Below, piece after piece: positions 1 to 7,614 of a stretch of DNA of 64,000 nt (positions are counted from its first letter, which is position 1; each line of letters starts with the position of its first letter). The stretch covers positions 124,001 to 188,000 of the forward strand of contig CAJTLO010000002.1 in NCBI GenBank assembly GCA_910577285.1, written 5' to 3'. Under the pieces are notes generated by a model. That model saw only the letters and a list, made by a program, of their open reading frames with translations. It made no database searches and was not told the origin of the DNA. This DNA comes from an uncultured Rikenellaceae bacterium. GTDB lineage: Bacteria > Bacteroidota > Bacteroidia > Bacteroidales > Rikenellaceae. A program made the position numbers and the translations under genes.

Positions 1-381
1 GCCGAGGGCTACCGGCCCGGCGACATCGCCTACATCTTCTGCTCGCCGGAATACCACATCGGCATCAACAGGCAATACCTCGGCCACGACTACCACACCG
101 ACGTCATCACGTTCGACTACAGCGACCTGGCCGGCACGCGGAGCATCGGCGGGGACATCTTCATCGACCCCTTTACGGTGCATTCCAATGCGGAAGCCAT
201 CGGGACGGAACCCCGGGAGGAGATCATGCGCGTCATCATCCACGGCGTACTGCACCTGTGCGGCCACGGCGACAAAACCCCGGAGGAGGAGCGGGCCATG
301 CGGGCATCGGAAGACCGGAGCCTGGCCATGTATCGCGGGACGTACGGCGATTACCCGCCGTTCAAACTGCCGGCCCGATAG
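1..381 (+). CDS. ybeY: Endoribonuclease YbeY (16S rRNA maturation), 3' part
   Basis: The reading frame is open from base 1, so the 5' end lies outside the window; 126 codons plus the stop are visible. YbeY is a zinc-dependent single-strand endoribonuclease of 16S rRNA 3' processing and ribosome quality control. The family signature H-x3-H-x5-H is seen as HGVLHLCGHGDK, translated from about base 241, preceded by the typical segment around DVITFDY and GGDIFI. About 10-20 N-terminal residues are probably missing. It reads toward mnmG, a neighbour often seen beside it in Bacteroidales. Identification is firm; only the start is unknown. Confidence 0.93.
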   Translation, partial: AEGYRPGDIAYIFCSPEYHIGINRQYLGHDYHTDVITFDYSDLAGTRSIGGDIFIDPFTVHSNAEAIGTEPREEIMRVIIHGVLHLCGHGDKTPEEERAMRASEDRSLAMYRGTYGDYPPFKLPAR

Positions 382-655
382 GGGAGGGGCCCGCAAAGGG
401 ACGGAACATCGTTTTTGAGCGCACTTCCCGGGTCGCACGGACAGATTGCCGACGACCCGTTTTCCTGCCCGGAAAAGCCCCTTTCCGCCGCTTGGACACC
501 GCATCGGGAACCTTCGGTTCTCCGCGTCGGATCATGCACGGCAAAGCCGCCCCGAACAACGAAAGAGAGAAACGCAACGGGTACCCCCGTTGCAACCATA
601 CGACGCACAAATAAAACCTACGGAGCACTCGATCCGCGAGGGGAATAAGAACAAG

Positions 656-2563
656 ATGACTTACGAATACGATATCATCGTGGTAGGCGGCGGACACGCC
701 GGTTGCGAAGCCGCCGCCGCCGCCGCTACGCTCGGCGCACAGACACTGCTCGTTACCATGGACATGGGCAAATTCGCCAACATGTCCTGCAACCCGGCCG
801 TAGGAGGAGTAGCCAAAGGACAGATAGTAAGAGAGATAGATGCCATCGGAGGACACATGGGCATCATTACCGACCGGACGGCCATCCAATTCCGGATGCT
901 GAACCGCTCGAAGGGGAGTGCCATGTGGAGTCCCCGTGCCCAATGCGACAAAACACGTTTCTCGGAACTGTGGCGCCAAACCCTGGAAAACATCGACAAC
1001 CTGTACATCTGGCAGGATACCGTAGACGGGCTCATCACGGAAAAATGCACGAGAGACAATAAACAATCATCAGATAATCAATATATTATCAAAGGGATTC
1101 ACACCGTCATGGGAGCTACGTTCAGGGCTCGTGCGATCATCCTCACCAACGGAACCTTTCTGAACGGACTGATGCACACGGGACGTTCCAGCGCTCCCGG
1201 GGGTAGGGCAGGCGACGGCGTATCGCTCGGAGTGACCGAATGCCTGCGCGAACTCGGGTTCGAAGCAGGACGCATGAAGACCGGTACCCCCGCCCGGATA
1301 GACGGACGAAGCGTGGACTTCACCGCCTTCGAGCCGCAGTACGGCGACGAGAAGCCGTCGAAATTCTCCTTCCTGCCCTCCAGCGAATGCGTAGCGGAGC
1401 AGATTCCCTGTTACCTCATCCACACAAGCACCGAAGTACACGACATCCTGCGGGAAGGATTCGCGGATTCGCCCCTCTTCAACGGCACGATCCAGGGAAT
1501 CGGACCGCGCTACTGTCCGAGTATCGAAGACAAGTTGCGCACCTTCGCCGGCAAGGAGTCCCACCAGCTCTTCCTCGAACCCGAAGGAAGAGAAACGAAC
1601 GAATACTACCTGAACGGTTTCTCGTCGTCCCTGCCGCTCGATGTACAGGTACGTGCACTCTCCCGTATCCGTGGCTTTGAAAATGTACACATCTATCGTC
1701 CCGGATATGCCATAGAGTACGACTATTTCCCACCCACCCAACTGAGACACACGCTCGAAACGAAAAGGGTCGACAACCTCTATTTCGCAGGACAGATCAA
1801 CGGGACCACGGGATACGAAGAGGCCGCCGCACAAGGCCTGATGGCCGGCATCAATGCCGCGCTGAAACTGCAAGGCAAGGAACCTTTCGTACTGGCGAGA
1901 GACGAAGCCTACATCGGCGTCCTGATCGACGACCTCGTCACCAAAGGGGTAGATGAACCCTATCGCATGTTCACCAGTAGGGCGGAGTATCGCATTCTGC
2001 TCCGGCAGGACAACGCCGATCTGCGACTCACACCGAAAGCGATCGAACTCGGCCTCGCTTCTGCGGAGAGAAGGGAAGCCTTCGAGCGAAAAAGTCGATT
2101 TGTAGCGCTTCTGATCGATTTCATTCGGAACCGGAGCGTCGGCAAGGAGGAGATAAACGATTACCTGCAATCGGTCCGAACAAATCCGCTGGAACAGGGA
2201 CGCAAACTTTACGACGTATTGCTTCGGAACGGTGTCAGCATCGAAGGAGTAACCTCCGTATTACCCGACCTGAAAAGATTCATCGAAGAGAACGAAATCG
2301 ACGACGAGATCATCGAAGAGGCGGAAATTCAAATAAAGTACAGAGGATACATCGAGCGCGAACGATTTATCGCCGACAAAATGCGTCGACTGGAGAACAT
2401 TCGCCTGCGTCCGGACTTCGACTACAACGCTCTTTCGTCGCTCACCATCGAAGCCCGTCAAAAGCTGAGTCGCATCAAACCGCAAACGATAGGGCAAGCA
2501 TCGCGCATTCCGGGCGTATCGCCCGCAGACATCAATGTACTGCTTGTCTATTTCGGAAGATAA
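656..2563 (+). CDS. mnmG: tRNA uridine-5-carboxymethylaminomethyl modification enzyme MnmG (GidA)
   Basis: FAD-dependent enzyme that, with MnmE, installs cmnm5 on the wobble uridine of certain tRNAs in the cytoplasm. The 635-residue product has an N-terminal Rossmann motif GGGHAGCEAA at residues 11-20 and both MnmG signatures: GPRYCPSIEDK near residue 282 and AGQINGTTGYEEAAAQG near residue 378. The frame is open upstream to base 446, but the conserved N-terminus begins at the ATG at 656, and the extension is proline/arginine-rich and unlike the family. The length is normal. The gene is followed at once by a palindrome that is both terminator-like and parS-like. MnmG genes often sit near replication origins, which fits the origin call at 15 kb. 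Confidence 0.97.
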   Translation: MTYEYDIIVVGGGHAGCEAAAAAATLGAQTLLVTMDMGKFANMSCNPAVGGVAKGQIVREIDAIGGHMGIITDRTAIQFRMLNRSKGSAMWSPRAQCDKTRFSELWRQTLENIDNLYIWQDTVDGLITEKCTRDNKQSSDNQYIIKGIHTVMGATFRARAIILTNGTFLNGLMHTGRSSAPGGRAGDGVSLGVTECLRELGFEAGRMKTGTPARIDGRSVDFTAFEPQYGDEKPSKFSFLPSSECVAEQIPCYLIHTSTEVHDILREGFADSPLFNGTIQGIGPRYCPSIEDKLRTFAGKESHQLFLEPEGRETNEYYLNGFSSSLPLDVQVRALSRIRGFENVHIYRPGYAIEYDYFPPTQLRHTLETKRVDNLYFAGQINGTTGYEEAAAQGLMAGINAALKLQGKEPFVLARDEAYIGVLIDDLVTKGVDEPYRMFTSRAEYRILLRQDNADLRLTPKAIELGLASAERREAFERKSRFVALLIDFIRNRSVGKEEINDYLQSVRTNPLEQGRKLYDVLLRNGVSIEGVTSVLPDLKRFIEENEIDDEIIEEAEIQIKYRGYIERERFIADKMRRLENIRLRPDFDYNALSSLTIEARQKLSRIKPQTIGQASRIPGVSPADINVLLVYFGR

Positions 2564-2567
2564 ACCG

Positions 2568-2600
2568 AAGGAGTGTTCCACGTGGAACACTCCTTTTTTA
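2568..2600 (+). terminator. mnmG terminator-like palindrome containing a parS-like core
   Basis: A perfect 28-nt palindrome at 2568-2595, only 5 nt after the mnmG stop, runs into a T-rich tail (2594-2599). It could fold as an intrinsic terminator, although as DNA it has no loop. Its centre is the 16-mer TGTTCCACGTGGAACA annotated separately. Confidence 0.55.
2574..2589. other. parS-like centromere site 1
   Basis: TGTTCCACGTGGAACA is a perfect 16-bp palindrome. It matches the chromosomal parS family bound by ParB: the core CACGTG flanked by GTT(T/C) and (A/G)AAC; Pseudomonas sites carry GTTCCACGTGGAAC. A second identical copy lies 49 bp away. parAB is not in the window. Confidence 0.75.
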
Positions 2601-2622
2601 TTGAAATCACAAAACACTCTTT

Positions 2623-2638
2623 TGTTCCACGTGGAACA
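2623..2638. other. parS-like centromere site 2
   Basis: This is an exact second copy of TGTTCCACGTGGAACA, here within a 20-bp palindrome (2621-2640) whose outer bases differ from those of site 1. Conservation of only the 16-mer between the copies points to a protein-binding site rather than a copied terminator. Confidence 0.75.
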
Positions 2639-2679
2639 AATGCGAAAATAGGAAAGCAACAACCATACTCCAGACAACA

Positions 2680-2711
2680 AAAAACGGATGCCTTTTCAGA
2701 CATCCGTTTTT
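2680..2711. terminator. Bidirectional terminator between mnmG and glnS
   Basis: Stem AAAAACGGATG (2680-2690) pairs with CATCCGTTTTT (2701-2711) around a 10-nt loop. The A/T ends supply a U-tract on both strands, which suits the convergent mnmG and glnS genes. Confidence 0.8.
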
Positions 2712-2731
2712 CATATCCGACAGAAAACAGT

Positions 2732-4417
2732 CTATTTGTCCGCTATTTTCGCCCAAGTATCCTTCAATCCCACGGTACGGTTGAATACCATGCACTCCGG
2801 AGTAGAGTCGGTATCGACACAGAAATAGCCGACACGCTCGAACTGGAACTTCTCGCCCGTCGCAGCCTGAGCCAACGACGGTTCGATATACCCTTTCCGC
2901 ACCACGACCGACTCCGGATTGAGGTAGTCGAGAAAAGTCTTTCCCTCCTCCACATCGTTGGGGTCCTCTTTGGTAAAGAGGTTGGAATAGAGCCGTATCT
3001 CCGCCTCGCGGGCATGAGGAACCGATACCCAATGAATCACTCCTTTCACCCTGCGTCCGTCGGAAGAGGAACCACCGCCCGACTGCGGATCGTACGTACA
3101 GCGCAATTCCACGACATTGCCTTCGCTGTCCTTAACCACCTCCTCGCACTTAATCAGGTAGGAGTAACGCAACCGAACCTCGGCACCGGGAGCAAGGCGA
3201 TAATACTTTTTCGGAGGTTCTTCCATGAAATCGGTCCGCTCGATATAGATCTCGCGCGAGAAGGGAACCTGCCGGGTACCGGCCGACTCATCCTCGGGAT
3301 TATTGACCGCCTCGAACAGTTCGCTCTTGCCTTCGGGATAGTTCGTAATCGTCACCTTGAGGGGATCGAGCACCGCCATGCGCCGCTCGGCCGTCTTGTT
3401 CAAATCCTCGCGCACACAGAATTCGAGCAGCGAAAGATCGATGACGTTATCCCGCTTCGCCACACCCACCCGTTCGGCAAAAGCCCGGATGGCGGCAGGG
3501 GTATACCCCTTGCGACGAATTGCCGAAATGGTAGGCATACGCGGATCATCCCATCCGTTAACTATCTTATTTTCAACTAATTGAAGCAACTTTCGCTTGC
3601 TCATCACCGTATAGGTCAGGTTGAGCCGGGCAAATTCGTACTGATGGCTGGGGAAGATTCCGAGCGTCTGGATAAACCAATCGTAGAGCGGGCGGTGTAC
3701 GTCGAACTCGAGCGTACAGATGGAGTGGGTAATCTTCTCTATCGAATCGCTCTGCCCGTGCGCATAGTCGTACATGGGGTAGATGCACCACTTATCGCCC
3801 GTACGGTGATGTTCGGTATGCAGAATACGGTACATGATGGGGTCGCGCAGCAGCATGTTGGGGTGCGCCATGTCTATCTTGGCACGCAACACCTTCTCCC
3901 CGTCGGCGAACTCCCCGGCCCGCATCCGTGCGAAAAGGTCGAGATTCTCCTCCACGCTGCGGTTACGCCACGGACTCTCCGTACCGGGCACGGTCACCGT
4001 ACCGCGGCCCAGGCGGATCTCCTCCTGCGACTGGTCGTCCACATAGGCCAATCCTTTGCGGATCATCTCGACGGCCCACTGGTAAAGCTGCTCGAAGTAG
4101 TCCGAGGCATAATGCTCCTCGGCCCACCGGAAACCGAGCCACGTGATATCCTCCTTGATGGAATCGACATACTCCACATCCTCCTTCACGGGATTGGTGT
4201 CGTCGAACCGCAGGTTGCAAAGCCCGCCGTAACGCTCCGCCAGGCCGAAATTAAGGCATATACTCTTGGCATGGCCTATGTGCAGGTAACCGTTGGGTTC
4301 CGGCGGGAAACGGGTATGTATCCTGCCGTCTACGCTGTTTATATGATCTTCTATGATCTCTTCCAGAAAATTGAGGGAGCGTTCCTTGCCCGCCACCCCG
4401 TTGTCGTTCGTTGCCAT
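2732..4417 (-). CDS. glnS: Glutaminyl-tRNA synthetase
   Basis: Class I aminoacyl-tRNA synthetase charging tRNA-Gln. The 561-residue product shows PPEPNGYLHIGHAKS (HIGH motif near residue 46) and VMSKRKLL (KMSKS-loop equivalent near residue 271), followed by the C-terminal anticodon-binding beta-barrels. The frame extends upstream to 4501, but the family N-terminus and a Bacteroidota -7 box at 4439-4446 support the ATG at 4417. Direct GlnRS charging makes a Gln-tRNA amidotransferase route unnecessary for glutamine. The gene is monocistronic, facing mnmG and diverging from the cupin gene. Confidence 0.97.
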   Translation of the reverse strand: MATNDNGVAGKERSLNFLEEIIEDHINSVDGRIHTRFPPEPNGYLHIGHAKSICLNFGLAERYGGLCNLRFDDTNPVKEDVEYVDSIKEDITWLGFRWAEEHYASDYFEQLYQWAVEMIRKGLAYVDDQSQEEIRLGRGTVTVPGTESPWRNRSVEENLDLFARMRAGEFADGEKVLRAKIDMAHPNMLLRDPIMYRILHTEHHRTGDKWCIYPMYDYAHGQSDSIEKITHSICTLEFDVHRPLYDWFIQTLGIFPSHQYEFARLNLTYTVMSKRKLLQLVENKIVNGWDDPRMPTISAIRRKGYTPAAIRAFAERVGVAKRDNVIDLSLLEFCVREDLNKTAERRMAVLDPLKVTITNYPEGKSELFEAVNNPEDESAGTRQVPFSREIYIERTDFMEEPPKKYYRLAPGAEVRLRYSYLIKCEEVVKDSEGNVVELRCTYDPQSGGGSSSDGRRVKGVIHWVSVPHAREAEIRLYSNLFTKEDPNDVEEGKTFLDYLNPESVVVRKGYIEPSLAQAATGEKFQFERVGYFCVDTDSTPECMVFNRTVGLKDTWAKIADK

Positions 4418-4438
4418 ATTCGGTTGCTTGTTTAAGTG

Positions 4439-4446
4439 CAAAGTTA
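4439..4446 (-). promoter_or_regulatory. glnS promoter -7 element
   Basis: TAACTTTG on the minus strand matches the Bacteroidota -7 consensus TAnnTTTG and lies 21 bp upstream of the glnS ATG. No clear -33 TTTG is seen at the expected distance. Confidence 0.5.
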
Positions 4447-4768
4447 AGATTTTTGGTGTTTTATTATCACCCCGACGGCGCTTCCGGCCATTGTTTCGCA
4501 TCGTGCCCGGGGCAGGGGAAAGGTCGGGAACGGGATCGAACGGCGAATCCGAACGCCACGGGAGAACCCGCTCCCGGCCGCTTCAACCGTTCCTCGGACA
4601 CCGCGTCAGCGAAAAACGCAAATTTTTATCGATCCGCAAGCGGCTGACATCCTGCAAAAGTGACCCGCAGGTAACCAAGTATCGTAAACGTAACTTATTG
4701 CAATACAAAACATAATACCATACATTTACCTCCCGAAAAGACAACTTTACACACAAAAAACGATACGC
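4447..4768. other. Intergenic region between divergent glnS and cupin genes
   Basis: About 320 bp with no plausible gene. The half next to the cupin gene (about 4630-4768) is distinctly AT-rich and should hold its promoter, but I could not pick a convincing -33/-7 pair. Confidence 0.5.
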
Positions 4769-5218
4769 ATGAAACAGATCGAGACCATTGCCGCTGCGGA
4801 GAACTTCAGCGCAATCGACATCGGAAAAACGGACGAACTGAACGATTACATCCTGGAGCTGGGACCGTCGATGAAAATCCCGGGAAAAGTATTCGGCGGC
4901 GCAGCCGTCGGGGCCACCGGTTGCGAATTCTCCTTTCAGCAGTTCGCACCCGGAACGGAAAGCGGTTTCCTGCACACCCACAAACACCACGAAGAACTCT
5001 ACTTCTTCCTCCGCGGAACGGGCTGCTTCCAGGTCGACGGCCGGGTTTTTCCCGTGTCCGAAGGAAGTGTCGTGCGGGTGTCGCCGGCCGGCAAACGCTC
5101 GGTACGCAACCACAGCACCGAACCGCTCGTAATGCTCTGCATCCAGTACCGAAGCGATACGTTCGCTGCCGAAGACGCCGCCGACGGCGTAATCCTTGCC
5201 GAAACGGTGAAGTGGTAG
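4769..5218 (+). CDS. Cupin-domain protein
   Basis: Small 149-residue cytoplasmic protein with one cupin_2 barrel. Motif 1 is visible as H69-T-H71 followed by H74-E75 and a later glycine (HTHKHHEELYFFLRGTG); motif 2 is around residues 92-115. The histidines and glutamate would bind a divalent metal. Such cupins range from isomerases to small-molecule sensors, and nothing in the sequence fixes the substrate. The gene stands alone between divergent glnS and a GC-rich hairpin. Fold assignment is good; function is unknown. Confidence 0.85.
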   Translation: MKQIETIAAAENFSAIDIGKTDELNDYILELGPSMKIPGKVFGGAAVGATGCEFSFQQFAPGTESGFLHTHKHHEELYFFLRGTGCFQVDGRVFPVSEGSVVRVSPAGKRSVRNHSTEPLVMLCIQYRSDTFAAEDAADGVILAETVKW

Positions 5219-5236
5219 GCTCTGTTCCGGCACACG

Positions 5237-5264
5237 TTCGGGCCGCAACTCGTTGCGGCCCGAA
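5237..5264. terminator. Hairpin after the cupin gene
   Basis: A perfect 12-bp stem TTCGGGCCGCAA / TTGCGGCCCGAA with a CTCG loop lies 18 nt past the stop. There is no U-tract, so termination is plausible but unproven. Confidence 0.55.
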
Positions 5265-5599
5265 TCCGTATCCCCTCCCCGTCAACGGAACACCGCCTCC
5301 GCAACGGCCGGTTGCAAGGAGCGCACCGACTCCGAAAACAAGCGGAAAACCCTTGCGTGCGACGAGCGGAACCTGCCGCCCGGCATGCAGACCTCATCGT
5401 CCCGGACATAGGCCACCAGCACAAAAGCCCCTTGCCCCTGCGACACCGAATACTATATTTAAGATGAAAGCCTCGACAACGGCTTTTTACCGCCCGTTTA
5501 CGACGCCGACCGTGCGCACCGGAGGATTTTCCCGCCATTCCCCTCCGAATGCAATATTCGGCCGTAAAAAGAGCGCGACACCCCTTTGCCTGCAAAGCG
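5265..5599. other. Intergenic region, no gene seen
   Basis: About 335 bp between the cupin hairpin and the end of the convergent GT2 gene. Frames open here have no recognisable motif and a C-rich composition like the other left-arm spacers. Nothing functional is seen. Confidence 0.5.
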
Positions 5600-6529
5600 T
5601 CAGAATCCTTTGCGGGCAAGAACCCACGCCATGCGGTTGTAAAAAGCGTGAATCGCCGGCCGCAAACGCGGAGGAATCCGGTTCAATAGGCGGAGTTTGT
5701 GCCACCCGCGCCGATACAGGGTCGTATAGGCGAAGAACCGTTCGGTACGCCGCCCGAACGCGGTATCTCCCTTGGCAGTGAGCGTCAACGCCTTGCCGAT
5801 CGCACAGCGGGCGATATATTCGTTACGGAAAGAATTTCCCTCCTGCGGACGGTACAGTTCCTCGAAGGAATAAACGGTCTGTTCGGGGGTATAGATCCCC
5901 GCCGAGCGGTTCGAGGCCGTCCTGCTGTAAAGCACCAGGTTTTCGGGGGTGAAGCAGACCGGATAACGACTCGCCAGCCGTATCCAGAAATGGAGGTCCT
6001 CCCCGATCTTCATCCCCGCCGGAAAGCCTCCGAGCTCCTGAAAAACGGTACGGGGAACGACCGTCGCCGAGGGCTGGCAGATATAGGAGCGCATCGCCTC
6101 GCGGAAAAAGTCGGGAACGATTCCCTCCTGTTGCGGATGCACATTGGAGTGGACCTTCGTACCGCTCACGATATCGAATGCAGCCGCATAGGCTCCGCAG
6201 TCGGGATAGCGCCCGATCAGAAAAGCTATTTTTTCGAGATAACCGGGCTGCCAGCAGTCGTCGGCATCGAGAAAGGCAAGGTACGCTCCCCGCGCCAACG
6301 CCGCACCCCGGTTGCGGGCCGCCGAAACCCCCGCATTCTCCTGTACGACCAGACGTACCAGGGGCGATGCACAACGGCGCACCACCTCCGCTCCGCCGTC
6401 CGTGGAACCGTCGTCCACGACGATCACCTCGCACGGCAACCGTCGCTGCCCCAACACCGAAGCGAGCGCCGCACCCACCTCGCGCTCCTTGTTATAGAGC
6501 GGTATGATGACCGAGAACTCAACGTTCAT
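5600..6529 (-). CDS. Glycosyltransferase family 2
   Basis: A 309-residue protein starting MNVEFSVIIPLYNKE. The GT-A fold appears as VVDDGSTDGG (residues 37-46) and LDADDCW (DxD-type metal site near residues 88-93), both typical of family 2 inverting transferases that build surface polysaccharide. There is no transmembrane segment, so it should act at the inner face of the inner membrane. The ATG at 6529 is preferred over upstream in-frame codons because the beta-strand before the DDG motif begins there. It overlaps the end of the upstream Stealth gene by 11 bp, implying co-transcription and a shared glycan. Acceptor and donor sugars cannot be told. Confidence 0.93.
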   Translation of the reverse strand: MNVEFSVIIPLYNKEREVGAALASVLGQRRLPCEVIVVDDGSTDGGAEVVRRCASPLVRLVVQENAGVSAARNRGAALARGAYLAFLDADDCWQPGYLEKIAFLIGRYPDCGAYAAAFDIVSGTKVHSNVHPQQEGIVPDFFREAMRSYICQPSATVVPRTVFQELGGFPAGMKIGEDLHFWIRLASRYPVCFTPENLVLYSRTASNRSAGIYTPEQTVYSFEELYRPQEGNSFRNEYIARCAIGKALTLTAKGDTAFGRRTERFFAYTTLYRRGWHKLRLLNRIPPRLRPAIHAFYNRMAWVLARKGF

Positions 6530-7559
6530 AAGCGGATTTTTCAGGTAGCAGGTTATCGAATATGTCGACGAGCGCCCGACGGACAAACTCCGTATCGCAA
6601 ATAGCATTGCTATCGTTGATGCAGACCATGGCATACTTTCCCGAGCGAATATCGCGCCCCAGCGCCGGCATTCCGGCCTCCGAGAGCGTCGCCAGCCCGG
6701 TATCTCCCATGCCCACCGGCACGAACTCGCCCGCGGCCAACTGCTCGTAACGCATCACCCACTGCGACAGGTCGGTAGCCGAACGGAACCGGCTCCGACA
6801 CGTGGCATCGAGCACCCCGGCCTCCTCGCACCACAACCTTTCGAAGGTCCGACGCAGAAAGGGTTGCGGCATATGGAAATCCCTGAAGCCGGGAAAAAAT
6901 CTCCAGGGCAGGAGCGTGAGGGTCTTGAGCATGTCGCTCAACCGGTAGCGACAGTCGAACCACTTGCCCGCATGCCTGCGCAGAACCTCCCGCTTGTCGT
7001 ACCGACGATTGATAACGGCCAGGCACTCCAGGATGTTATGTCCCACCCGTTCGGTGGGAATGACGGCCAAACGAGCCGCATCCCTCGGCAGACCGTCCCG
7101 AAAAAAGCGCTCCGGGCCGACGGGTCTGCACAGAAACGTATCGTCGTTGAAATAGACGAAATGCTCCTCAAGGCCCTCGATCCGGTGCATGTTGAGCTCG
7201 ATGGGACAAGAACTGAACGTAGGCAGGTAAGGAGAGGGGATGTAGTCGGCATGACGGACCACATGCAATTTGGGATGGTCCGTATCGAGCCACGCAGGCA
7301 AATGGCCCCAGGTAATGAAATGGATGCGGTTCACCCAGGGTGCGAACCGTTCCACGCCGCGAAACCAGTAGCGCAGCGTATCCCAGTCGCGGTAACGCTC
7401 TTCGGAAGCATCCGTCGCTCCCCGTACCTCCCCCCCCCCGTCATCGGAGGGATTCGCCGCGATGCGGGAACGATACTCCAGGAACTCCGCCCGCCAGGCC
7501 GGATCGCTCCCGTCCACCCAGGGTATCACGAAATCTATCTTCACCTCTCCGTTCCGCAT
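6519..7559 (-). CDS. Stealth-family capsular polysaccharide phosphotransferase
   Basis: A 346-residue protein with the Stealth conserved regions. CR1 is IDFVIPWVDGSDPAW (residues 8-22). CR2 spans about 54-150, including the stretch around RDWDTLRYWFRGVE, FITWGHLPAW and FNDDTFL. CR3/CR4-like sequence follows. Stealth proteins transfer sugar-1-phosphates to make phosphodiester-linked surface polysaccharides. Start: ATG at 7559; an in-frame TTG at 7566-7568 lies just upstream. A run of ten G on the coding strand (7430-7439) encodes G41-G43 and the first base of E44, so slippage would switch the gene off. It is translationally overlapped with the GT2 gene. Confidence 0.92.
   Translation of the reverse strand: MRNGEVKIDFVIPWVDGSDPAWRAEFLEYRSRIAANPSDDGGGEVRGATDASEERYRDWDTLRYWFRGVERFAPWVNRIHFITWGHLPAWLDTDHPKLHVVRHADYIPSPYLPTFSSCPIELNMHRIEGLEEHFVYFNDDTFLCRPVGPERFFRDGLPRDAARLAVIPTERVGHNILECLAVINRRYDKREVLRRHAGKWFDCRYRLSDMLKTLTLLPWRFFPGFRDFHMPQPFLRRTFERLWCEEAGVLDATCRSRFRSATDLSQWVMRYEQLAAGEFVPVGMGDTGLATLSEAGMPALGRDIRSGKYAMVCINDSNAICDTEFVRRALVDIFDNLLPEKSAYER
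7430..7439 (-). repeat. G10 homopolymer inside the Stealth gene
   Basis: Ten consecutive G on the coding strand (C on plus) in codons 41-44. It is the longest homopolymer I noticed in any gene here and a typical substrate for slipped-strand phase variation. In this copy the frame is on. Confidence 0.85.
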
Positions 7560-7614
7560 GACCCGCAAACAATCCGTTGAACTTCTCCGTATCCGTCCGG
7601 CTTTCCGTCGGCCC

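Noticed and set aside
446..655. N-terminal extension of mnmG
   Set aside because: The conserved FAD-binding start begins at 656; the extension is not family-like and no promoter precedes 446.
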